From Whitmania pigra (Eukaryota > Annelida > Clitellata > Hirudinida > Haemopidae): DNA of 64,000 bases. The notes beneath the pieces were generated by a model. The model saw only the letters and a program-made list of their open reading frames with translations. It had not been told where the DNA came from and searched no databases. The stretch is from the NCBI GenBank assembly GCA_021613335.1, contig JAJTWR010000113.1, positions 1,476,001-1,540,000 on the forward strand, given 5' to 3'. How positions within the stretch are numbered: the stretch's first letter is position 1; each line of letters begins with the position of its first letter. Shown here piece by piece: positions 54,058 to 64,000 of this stretch. The position numbers and the translations under genes were made by a program.

Positions 54058-54063
54058 CACCAC

Positions 54064-56020
54064 TATTATTCAAATTCAATAAGAACCCTTCCAATCAATT
54101 TCAACAAGCGTTTTGAGCCAAAAAACAAAAAGCTATCGCAGAACTCTTGCTGTCTTGTTGTGCAAGCCCAAAAATAAAAGTTAATTAGTTTGGACTGTAA
54201 TATATTTTCTCGCAAACTATTACACTATTTGCATCGAAAAGTTTAATTTGAATTTATTTAAAATTTGAAAGTATTTTATTTAAAATAACCTCATGCAAGT
54301 CTGAATTACCGATTTGGCTGATGGTGTCAAAAAACGTAATTACAAAATAGGTAACACAAATCTGATTAGTGAAATAAAAATAAATTTTTGTTTTACAACA
54401 ACATTTGGTAGTTAAGTCCCAAATAAGTTTTAAGATCCAGTTATAAATCTATTTCAATATTTGTGCTATTCCGCATAAATCTTAAGACATTAAGATTAGC
54501 CTTTCTCTTAAGAGAAGCCAAGAAATGAAACCGTTTCAGAAATAGCTAGGTTCTAAACATTAAACTGAAGGTGTCAGCACTTTGGCAATTTAAAGCAACT
54601 TTGTGGCATGTTGAAAAATTCATAGATGCCTGTAAAGCATTGAGGATTTTAGGCTTTTTTCACAAAATGATGAAAGACTCCGGTCAAAAGTTTGAAGAGA
54701 TTGTAAACAAAGGTTTTCGGAACATGTAAACCCTTCGTGGGACCTCAGATTTTAATAAGCCTTTTTTTTTTTTATCAATTGGCTTCTGGTGACATTATCC
54801 AAATTATTAGTTCACATTATACAATCAGTGCCAGAGCTTTCTTCTGTTTTTAATCTACAAACCTGAAATCTTGTAAGCCTTGTAATCTGTAATTCTTAAA
54901 ATTTTTAATAAGCATTTATGACAACTTAATGAAATATATTTCAAATTTAGTTTAACAATACCTTCTTTTACAATATAATAATATATTGCTACATTTTTTA
55001 TTATTGAAATATAAAATGAACAGTAGTGTAAAATAGTATTATTTCAATCAAATTCATGAATGGTGAATTAATTGAATTAATTAATTAATTAATCTTAGCT
55101 CCATTTAAAATCGCTGGGCGTAAATTTACTTCTTCAAACTATTTGTGAAATCTATTTATTTCGGAATAATTTTTAAGCGGGAAAAGTGGACATTAAAATT
55201 CCACACGCATGAAGGAATGCCTAAGAAAGGAAACCACGTGACTCCATGCTTCAGTGAACATTTCCATCCAATTCCAAGCCAACGAGTGAATCATATCGCT
55301 TCAATTCATTATTTTTGGAAAATTAACATTAAATGTTTTCTTCCATAGTTTAATATTGTTGCCTATTTATTTTCAATTGAGAAAATTTAATGTAATGTTA
55401 TATTTATAGCCACGTTATCGAATCTAAAATTGTAATAAGTAATTAATTTACAAAAATGATCTAAAAACAGCAATTTTTCTTCTAAGTCCACAAATTTCAA
55501 AAATTCTTTTCTGCAGATGTTGCCGTGGCTATGAAAATATAACTTGTCATGTGACGTTAAATCTACTATTTGTTTTAATAAATAAATTTATGTTATTAAA
55601 GACCTAAAATTAGTATTTAAAAAAGCTGATAAAAGTGCGAAAGACTAAAAATGATAAAAATAAAAAATAAATTAATCGATATTCACAGATGGTGTGTTCG
55701 GAAAGTTGGACTTCATGCTGCTTATAAAAGAAAAACAGGATCTCATTAGTTCTGATGGATGGAGGAGACGTGACTGAAATGAAGTTGAGAGTTTCATAAA
55801 ACACTTTCTTGACTCCCTTCATCCATCCACCCCAAGACCATCACAGGGTCCGTGGTTAGTGCCCCATCAAATGAACATCACTCAGCTTTATCACCAACCT
55901 GTACCCAGACATGAGACACCCGCTAAATTGCTTGTGGGTGGTCTTGGTGATTCCCTCGTGAGGTGAACGCTTCAGCATTTGCAGCATTTTTTTCTCATCC
56001 TCTCTTACGTGTTATCATGA
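54064..56020. other. Intergenic region upstream of HECTD3
   Basis: No gene supported; the HECTD3 promoter should lie at the left edge of this stretch, but no core element stands out. Confidence 0.4.
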
Positions 56021-56027
56021 ATTGAAA

Positions 56028-56531
56028 ATTATTAATGAGTATAAAATTATTAATGAGTATAAAATTATTAATGAGTTTAAAATTATTAATGAGTATAAAA
56101 TTATTAATGAGTTTAAAATTATTAATGAACTGAAAAATATTAATAAATTTATAATTATTAATGAGTATAAAATTATTAATGAGTATAAAATTATTAATGA
56201 GTTTAAAATTATTAATGAGTATAAAATTATTAATGAGTTTAAAATTATTAATGAACTGAAAATTATTAATAAATTTAAAATTATTAATGAGTATAAAATT
56301 ATTAATGAGTTTAAAATTATTAATGAGATTAAAATTATTAATGAGTATAAAATTATTAATGAGTTTAAAATTATTAATGAACTGAAAATTATTAATAAAT
56401 TTAAAATTATTAATGAGTATAAAATTATTAATAAGTATAAAATTATTAATGAGTTTAAAATTATTAATGAGTATAAAATTATTAATGAGTTTAAAATTAT
56501 TAATGAACTGAAAATTATTAATAAATTTAAA
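56028..56531. repeat. Higher-order tandem array: 4 blocks x 7 units x 18 bp
   Basis: 28 units of an 18-bp motif (AAAATTATTAATGAGTAT and variants). Read as codons, each unit is IIN + three residues, and the variants (EYK, EYK, EFK, EYK, EFK, ELK, KFK) recur in a 7-unit order four times, with small changes (EIK in block 3, KYK in block 4). Both strands are open for over 500 bp purely because of the repeat. No promoter or non-repeat coding sequence supports a protein. Confidence 0.95.
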
Positions 56532-56604
56532 ATTAATATTAGCAATAGTTATTGTTTATTATTAGACATGATTATTATTACACTATTATTATTATTACGC
56601 TAAT

Positions 56605-58250
56605 ATTGCGTTTAGAAATATTATTAGGATTGCGAACAAATAAAATTAATTTCTTTTCCTTGAGGAAATAACTCCATCGTGAAGATATATGAAGAACAAT
56701 TAATCTTGAGTATAATTCCCTCTAACATGGTTGTCGTCTGCGTTCATTGAAATTTTTTCTTCACAATAATTCATATTGTACTGAAATGCTTTAATTTCAA
56801 TGAATGCAAATATTCTGAGCCATTAATAAATTTAGCTATGATAACATATTTTTAACATTATATAACATTATATGTAAGATAAACAATATAATTGCAATGA
56901 CAATAATAAAAAAATAAATGGTTATCGTTTGCGGAATGTTACTATAATTATTAATATTAACAATAATTGTTATTACAATAATGTAATTACATATTCTTAG
57001 AATAAAAAAGATAGTAATTTTGTAATATACTACAAATTAATATTATTCCTGCTTAATAATGAATATATACAAATAATAATAATAATAATAATATTTATTA
57101 TTGGTTTATAAAGTCATCTTTCTAATTATAATTTCCAGGACTTGCAACGAAGGATCACATGAACTTTCCTTGGAATCAGAGAATCAGTCTGATTGATTTT
57201 AATGACTTCCAGGAACTTTTTATTGATTTTCCTTCAAATAAGAAGAAATGCATCTTGGAATTGTTTTAATATTTTCTTTAACTTGACCGACCAATCAATC
57301 AGACTTAAGTTCATTTGAATATTTTCAAAAAAAAAAAAATGAAATAATTAGATAAATAGATTTTTTCATTAATTAAATAAATAAGTAAATTCTGAATAGA
57401 AATTATGTCATTTACATGAATTACCGGTCAAACATCATCTCAATAAGCTGTCAATGAAAAGCAGAAGGGAGTGTGCAGAAGGGAGTGTGCAATCATCTCT
57501 TGTCGAATCACTCATGCGTAAAGTTTGATAACCTGACCCGAACAGTCATAACTCAAGGATAAGCCGTTCTTAATCTGGAATACGCTTTTATTGCTTCCCT
57601 TTCCAATTATATCTTTATATTCTTTATTTTTTATCTATTTTTATACTTTTACCCGCTTTGTATCTTCCAAAACATTCTGTTCTACAAACAACCATTTGAC
57701 CATTTGTTTTATTTTTAGTATTTATTTATTATTTTGTAAATAGGCATTGTAAATAAACGTGATTAATATTAATTTGGATTGTATTATAAAATTGTTACTA
57801 TTCGTATTAACTCAGAATATTTTATTAAAGATCAAATATAAATAAATGCAAATTACTGATTACAATACATTTTCCTTCAAACGAAAATCCTTTAAAACTC
57901 CTGATACAAAAGAAATTTTAAATATTTCTTTAGATGCTCAACTCTAACCTTTTAATGTGGATTTAGTGACCATAATTAAAATTTAATATTTATAATTTAA
58001 TTCCACTCATTAATTTGTTTTTGGAAACGAAATAATTTTTGATCGATTTCTCTCTGACAATCATTATCATCATCAAAATAAGAATAACATCAATTCCATA
58101 ATCGTCATCACCGACATCAGCAAAATCATTATCATAACCATCGTCAGCCTCGTCGTCACCATAAATGTTCTGAATGTATCCAGAAATAAGAGCGAAGTGA
58201 TTCTCGGTGAGTTGTTATCGTAGTTATTTACGACGTGGGAGGTCACGTTG
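56605..58250. other. Intergenic AT-rich sequence
   Basis: No supported gene. It holds a direct duplication GCAGAAGGGAGTGT near 57461..57489 and short (AAT)n near 57075. Confidence 0.5.
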
Positions 58251-58256
58251 TTGTAG

Positions 58257-58395
58257 CTATTGATGTTTGTTGTTGTTGTTGGTGTTGTTGATGTTGTTGA
58301 TGTTGAGTTTGTTGCTGTTGTTGATGTTGAGTTTGTTGCTGTTGTTGATGTTGAGTTTGTTGTTGTTGTTGTTGATAAGTTTGTTGTTATTGATG
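58257..58395. repeat. (TTG)n-derived repeat with GTTGATGTTGAGTTTGTTGCT units
   Basis: Three tandem units of GTTGATGTTGAGTTTGTT inside a TTG-rich tract. On the minus strand it yields a Thr/Ser/Asn-rich open frame (58525..58073) that I regard as repeat-derived. Confidence 0.85.
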
Positions 58396-58529
58396 TTGAT
58401 GTTGGCAAGATGACCTCGTAATGATGATTTACATTCGACATTGTCATGGAAACAAGAAATGGAAAACGTTCAGTGTATTCCTGGAAGCAAAAGATCTCCG
58501 AGATGTGCATTGATTTTATATTCATTTAC

Positions 58530-59885
58530 TGTTTATCATCTTTTTTGTATACTTTATGTCAAAACAATCAAGGTTTAATTAATATTTTATTGATCTTGTG
58601 AATTATTCATTAATATCACTAATTAATAATATTAAATTAATTATTTTATAATTGTAATATTATTTTTTTTTAAATATGTTAACGCTCTAATAATGTAATT
58701 GCCATATTTTCTAAAAAATGAAGTTCATCAAATTTACTCATGTTTGTTGCATCGTAATTATCAATTATTTAATAATTAATAATTTGTTTTGTAAATTCAA
58801 TTTTAATAAAACGATTTTGAAGAGAATTCTTACAATTTCAAGGAATTGAGCATTAAAAATAGTTTTAAATATTTAAACAAGAGTTTAATTAAATATTGAA
58901 CAACTTTATTTTATTGGAATATCGTCAAAAGTCACCAAAATGTTCAATGTTGAAAAAAACACGATAAATTATTTTAAAATTTCGAATCAAACTTTTGACG
59001 AAATAAAAAGTGATTTCTAATTTTTCATTTTTTTTGGAATAAAATTTAATTCGCACATCAATTTTGATACTTGAAAATTGTTTTTAGGTAATTTTGACAT
59101 TAAATTGCTTTAAAAGTTAATTATTTCAATAACTACATTGTCATGTGGTCTTTCAAGCTTTAATTTATTCAAACCTGCCATCATCACTGTGGTGATGCCA
59201 AAAGTTTAAAAAATGATAATGATAATTTAATAAAAATTGTTTACAAATACAAATAACGTTAACAGCAAATAATAGTTTTATTAGAAATAATGAAGAATGC
59301 CAGAGTCACCTCGTTTGTAAAAAATGGTGAAGGTTGATTATAAAGGTTGATTTGTAAAGGTTGATTTGTAAAGGTTGGTGGTTTGCCTTTAGAATCCCAC
59401 ACAAAACGTTTGAAACAACAATTAAAAGTTACTGTTAGTTAATTATTTTATTTATTCAAACGATACAGTTATTACTTTAATTTAGTAAAAACGTAATTGT
59501 TAATAATTTGGTTATCCACAATTAGCAGGATTGTTGTTGATAATCACGGAAAAACAAAATCGGTTTGAAATGATTCCATCCAAGATGTTGGGTGTTGGAG
59601 AAGCAGCCATCTTGAAAATTTTTGATGACACGATAGGACGTGAGGATTTATGGATGAGAAAACATGACAACAACTTCCACGTCACACAACACGTCACGAC
59701 ATCGGTTCATTGCCAAACATTTTGATATTGTTGAATTTGCGTTTAATTAGAAGTATTACAATTATAATTATAATTACGATTAATTAAAATTATTGTTAAA
59801 TTATTAAACTACAATCATCACTATGTTGTTGTCTTCAAAATGAAACGATTGAAAGCCTATAATCTTCAGATCACTTTCATATTTT
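58530..59885. other. Intergenic AT-rich sequence
   Basis: No supported gene. Short triplication AAAGGTTGATT(T)GT near 59327..59378. Confidence 0.5.
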
Positions 59886-59888
59886 CAT

Positions 59889-60200
59889 TAACAATGCAAT
59901 TTGTTAACATTACGATATAATAATAATGCACTTTTTAACAATGCAATTTGTTAACATTACGATATAATAATAATGCACTTTCTAACAATACAATTTGTTA
60001 ACATTACGATATATTGAATAATGCACTTTTTAACAATACAATTTCATAACATTACGATATATTAATAATGCACCTTTTAACAATACAATTTGTTAACATT
60101 ACGATATATTAATAATGCACTTTTTAACAATACAATTTGTTAACATTACGATATATTAATAATGCACTTTTTAACAATACAATTTCATAACATTACCGTA
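59889..60200. repeat. 47-bp minisatellite
   Basis: About 6-7 copies of AACAATGCAATTTGTTAACA + TTACGATATAATAATAATGC + ACTTTTT. The later copies share AACAATACAATTT and ATATATTAAT changes. Confidence 0.93.
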
Positions 60201-60209
60201 TCATATTCA

Positions 60210-61730
60210 ACAAACAGTTCAACATTTATTTCCATGTTAATGTAGGAATTGCTATCGCAAGGACCTTCACATTAACATGTTTTAATATCGCTATGGACGT
60301 GTAAATAATTACTTAATTATAAGCAATTACATAATTCTAAGTAATTATATAATTAAAAATAATTACCTAATTACATGTAATTGAATAATTATTCCGACAG
60401 GGAGTTGATAAATCACCTCCAAGTTGTTGATTGGTGCATGCTTCTGCACTTTTAAGAGGAGGCATCAAAGGAGCTTCAGACGCATTTCTTGTATGTTCCG
60501 AGCGAGTACTTTTCGATTTATTAAATTAAATATTATAAATAATTGAAAAAATTACTATTAATTGAATAATATTATTAGCTAATATTTGCCTGACAACTTG
60601 CTTATTTCTCTGAGGTGAGAGAAAAAATTTTTGTAAAAATGAACGTTTTACATTTTCAATCAAAAATTATTTCCTCAGTTTGTATCTAAATTCAATTCAC
60701 TCGACCATTAATTCAAAATATTAGAATTATTAAAAGTGTTTAAAACTAATTTGTTTCTGAAATCGTTCAATTTTGAAGAAGTTTAATTTTTAATTTCAAA
60801 ATCTTTCGTGGGGCATCAGATCGCCCAACTATATGAGTTTGATGACGGCGTCGTTGATGCTGGAAATAATGATGATGATGGTGAGGACTAATTATGTGGT
60901 ATTTGAATCTTTAAATGAATGGATTTAATTAATATTTGTGTATTCTTCATTGATGTTTTTAAACACGCAAACAACCCTAGCAATACAAACCTTGCATTTG
61001 AAATGTATTTGTTGTGACTATATATATATATATTATTTGTATTATTATTCTGTCGTTTAATTGGTACAATTTCAAAATTCAAACAAACCCGTACATACTT
61101 TTTATTTATATAAATACATGACTATCCACTCATTCATGAACCATGCACCGTTCAAGCATCATGCAAATTGCATAATTTTTTTGTAAACGAGTTAATATAA
61201 TAATAAATAATAAATAAATAATATATAACGAACATTAAATAACAAATGAATCATAAATAACAAATAAATAATAAATAGCTAATAATAAATAACATCCCAC
61301 TCCTGCCGCAAATCAAATCAAACGCGTGGCACGTGATCAACCGCATACGTCTGCTACGGGCAGGTGTTTTGGCGGGAATTAAGCCGAGAGAAGGTTGTGA
61401 CACTGCAAGAGCTGAGGCGATGAAGACGACGAAGATGTTTGGAGGTGATGATGACTATGATGATGGTTTGAAGCAGAAGTGATAGTTATGATTAAAGAAG
61501 GTAACGTGTTACAACAATAATAATACAATAATTCCACGCTAACTATTTATAAGAACACCTTTTAAAGATGATTTGCCGTACAAATATTGAAAAAACGAAT
61601 AATATTTTAAATAATTTTATTTTATCAAATACAAATACATTTTCATTCATTTTGTAATGATGCAACCTGACCAAGAGAATGTCAGAGGATCCAAGGAACG
61701 AAAAAAAGAACTTCATAACATCAATAATAA
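60210..61730. other. Intergenic AT-rich sequence
   Basis: No supported gene. Contains (TA)5-6 near 61021 and (AATAAATAAC)n-like sequence at 61195..61290. Confidence 0.5.
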
Positions 61731-61736
61731 TTATAA

Positions 61737-61812
61737 GATCATAACTGAATCAATAATAATTATAACATCAATAACTGGATCAATAATAATTATAACATCA
61801 ATAACTGGATCA
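61737..61812. repeat. 30-bp tandem repeat
   Basis: About 2.5 copies of CAATAATAATTATAACATCA + ATAACTGGAT. It directly abuts the LINE relic that follows. Confidence 0.9.
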
Positions 61813-61819
61813 TTGCTAA

Positions 61820-62716
61820 TCGACTTTCACTTAACGTAGTCAAATCAAATTTAATTATTTATCATTCTCCAAAAAAGGCCATACTTTACGAATCTCCCCT
61901 TCCATAAATAATATTGATCTTATAAGAGTCACTAGCTTTCGTTATCTTGGTATTGTACTTGAGGAACACCTATCCTGGCTTGATCACATAAAACACATAC
62001 AAGGCCGAATGGCTAGGAATATTGGTATCATTGCCAGAATCCATCCTTTTGTAAATACCAAGACAGCATTACTATTATATTTTTTCCCTTATTTATCTTT
62101 ATCTTACTTACTGCAATATTGTACGGTCATCTACTTATCACACTCGTTTAAAGCAATAATATTTTTTACAAAAGCATATCATCCGCATAATATTTTCACT
62201 GCCAATTTCATTTCACACCAATTCGACTTTTATCAATAACAATTAATTAAATCTTCAAAAAATAGTCTTTTCTTACAATAAGAATGCCCTTCAAGATAAA
62301 TTTGCAGGTCTTATGTCCGAAAGTGTCAAACACATAACCTTCATATTGCCTCCGTCACACCCATGAATATAGTCCATCTTTTGCCAAAACCACCCTCAAG
62401 CTCTTTTCAATAACATGTTACGGACCTAGACTATACAACACCATTCCATCATCTATCAAAAATCAGACACAGACTGGACCATTCACACTATTATATTTAT
62501 TATTTAAATTTTCCTTTAAATTGTTCGTGGTATTCTCGATCAATTGTTTATTTGACAGGTTTATTATTCGTTCTTTCAATTAATTGATATTTCTGAGTCA
62601 ACTTGCCAGAGGAGGCTTGCGCTTCCTTAAAGCTGATCCATGAGTTCTTTATTAATCTGTTGGTTTTTGTTTGCTTTGTTTCATTTTGATGATTAATAAA
62701 TTTGATAAAAAAAAAG
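61820..62716 (+). pseudogene. CR1/Jockey-like LINE relic, 3' portion
   Basis: Broken frames give LSLNVVKSNLIIYHSPKK, then VTSFRYLGIVLEEHLSWLDH, GRMARNIGIIARIHPFVNTK, ALLLYFFPYLSLSYLLQYC, and later FSITCYGPRLYNTIPSSIKN. This is the post-catalytic thumb and C-terminal region (FLGVxIDxxLxWxxHI...Y..LxYCN.VW...GPKLWNSLP). An oligo(A) GATAAAAAAAAA near 62705..62715 marks the 3' end. The FADD catalytic region is not present. Confidence 0.75.
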
Positions 62717-62759
62717 AGTGGTTTCGAGGGGAGTTTCAACAGTTACATTGAGAAACTAA

Positions 62760-63100
62760 TCAAATCGTCATCATAGTAATAATAACTATCATCTTCATAT
62801 CATCTTCGTAGTCATCATAATAACTATCATAATTGTCATCATAATAATAATAACTATCATCTTCGCCATCGTCGTCGTCGTCATGACATTTACGTGGTCT
62901 TCACCTCTTCGAAATGGAGAAGAATGAACTTTATCAAGTCTGTATGATGATGATGATGACGACGACGATGGTCATGATTATGATGGCGGTAACTAGGTTG
63001 CCGAGAACTGCCTGTGATAGATGACGTTGAACAAATGCATGTTTACAACAATTGTTCGCATCTCAACAATTCGACAATTAACAGCAACGTGTTGTTAAAT
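62760..63100. other. Triplet-rich intergenic sequence
   Basis: A CATCATCGTCGTC-rich stretch (62765..62885) is followed by GATGATGATGACGACGAC (62947..62969), partly complementary, so an imperfect hairpin is possible. Confidence 0.5.
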
Positions 63101-63246
63101 TGAATGCAATCATTAGCTAATTAAATTAATGCATTAATCATTAGCTAATTATATTAATGCATTAATCATTAGCTAATTGATAGAAATGCATTAATCATTA
63201 GCTAATTGATAGAAATGCATTAATCATTAGCTAATTGATAGAAATG
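63101..63246. repeat. 29-bp minisatellite
   Basis: About five copies of ATTAATCATTAGCTAATTGA + TAGAAATGC; the first two copies carry ATATTAATGC instead. Confidence 0.92.
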
Positions 63247-63467
63247 TTCGAGTTCAACAATAACAAATGTTTGCATAAAAAGTGCACCTAGAATGCCTCC
63301 ATCAACCTTGATCATTTCCAGTGGTTTTCATTTATGTAGCGCCTCGTTTGACACGAAACAGGCTTCTATTTGAAGTGTGTTTTATCAGCATGATGTTTTG
63401 TACGATTCCTGAGTACACCTGTGACGTCATCAGTTCAGTGGATATTACTATTCCTTTACTTAATGAT

Positions 63468-63506
63468 GATAATAATAATAATAATAATAACAACAACAAC
63501 AACAAC

Positions 63507-63565
<59 letters not shown>
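63468..63565. repeat. Compound (AAT)n(AAC)n(AAT)n microsatellite
   Basis: AAT repeat, seven AAC-type units, then AAT again. Confidence 0.93.
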
Positions 63566-63569
63566 TTAT

Positions 63570-64000
63570 ATCGTTAAAAACTCCTTTTTATGTTTATTTG
63601 ATGAAACAAAATCACTTAAAAATGATAGAATATGTATGAAATACTAAAAATATTGTGTGACGTATGATTATTTAAACAACAGTGACGTCATGCATACGAT
63701 TTACAGACGTCTGTCAGGTAACCATAACAACGAGGTGATTAATGAATGACAGACAATGAGTTGTTTGATTGAAACTATGATTGAAAATATGATTGACATT
63801 TTATAAACAACCCATGGTTGAACCATTCGAATGCTTTTCACTTTTTTTTGCGAATAATTTCAGAATAACTGAAGAAGAATTTTAATTAAGCAACGCTTTA
63901 TTAAGGCATCTTTGAAGCTGAACTCACAATGTAACATGATCACAAAGTCACACACCGCCACACGATATTGGTTGTGTTTGCACAAAAGGTACGAGGTCGG
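63570..64000. other. Intergenic sequence, nothing recognised
   Basis: AT-rich; no coding or repeat feature supported. Confidence 0.5.

Noticed and set aside
56015..56603. Open frames of 176 and 193 codons on opposite strands
   Set aside because: Produced by an 18-bp stop-free tandem repeat; the translations are periodic and have no non-repeat domain.
58073..58525. Thr/Ser/Asn-rich 150-codon frame
   Set aside because: Centred on a TTG-derived repeat; hydrophobic low-complexity ends, no signal peptide or splice support.

Overview
This is animal nuclear DNA: AT-rich, gene-poor, with multi-exon genes joined by GT-AG introns, long (ATT)n and other microsatellites, and many decayed transposable elements. 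Nothing looks bacterial, viral or organellar. The mix of an LARS2 orthologue, a HECTD3 orthologue, a sex-peptide/myoinhibitory-peptide-type neuropeptide receptor, hAT, Tc1/mariner, RLE-type (R2-like) and CR1/L2 elements fits an invertebrate, probably a lophotrochozoan (a leech or similar annelid is plausible). That placement is inference.

Host genes, left to right. (1) The 3' end of mitochondrial leucyl-tRNA synthetase (1..1502, +, five exons, 5' end outside the window). (2) A two-exon class A neuropeptide receptor (14734..11670, -). (3) A two-exon TOPORS-like RING-finger protein (39741..40895, +). (4) A complete 18-exon HECTD3 E3 ubiquitin ligase (54057..44389, -); every exon junction keeps frame, and the active-site cysteine sits in a short penultimate exon. 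An intact, intron-containing hAT transposase gene with a BED finger (3848..1820, -) is either a live transposon or a domesticated gene.

Mobile DNA. 4690..8660 is a GC-richer old retroelement tract broken by two younger DNA transposons: a 1116-bp hAT deletion derivative with a perfect 8-bp target duplication, and a 1421-bp Tc1/mariner element at a TA. 22570..27690 holds two R2-like endonuclease-domain fragments and an L2/CR1 3' end, all abutting (ATT)n arrays. 29095..31191 is an I-group LINE relic with RT and RNase H. 31466..32834 is a second hAT deletion derivative, also with a perfect 8-bp duplication. CR1-like relics lie at 41930..43350, 45300..45525, 46190..47760 (inside a HECTD3 intron) and 61820..62716. 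A tRNA-like SINE occurs four times, and at least three unclassified dispersed repeat families are present.

Tandem repeats are prominent: a 504-bp higher-order array (4 x 7 x 18 bp) at 56028..56531, a 46-bp repeat that duplicates a HECTD3 splice donor, a 22-bp palindromic repeat filling a HECTD3 intron, and 20-, 29-, 30- and 47-bp minisatellites. The host genes look unrelated in function and show no operon-like arrangement. I found no convincing new multi-gene system; the most interesting signals are repeat architecture and transposon structure. All assignments are from reading the sequence, without database searches.
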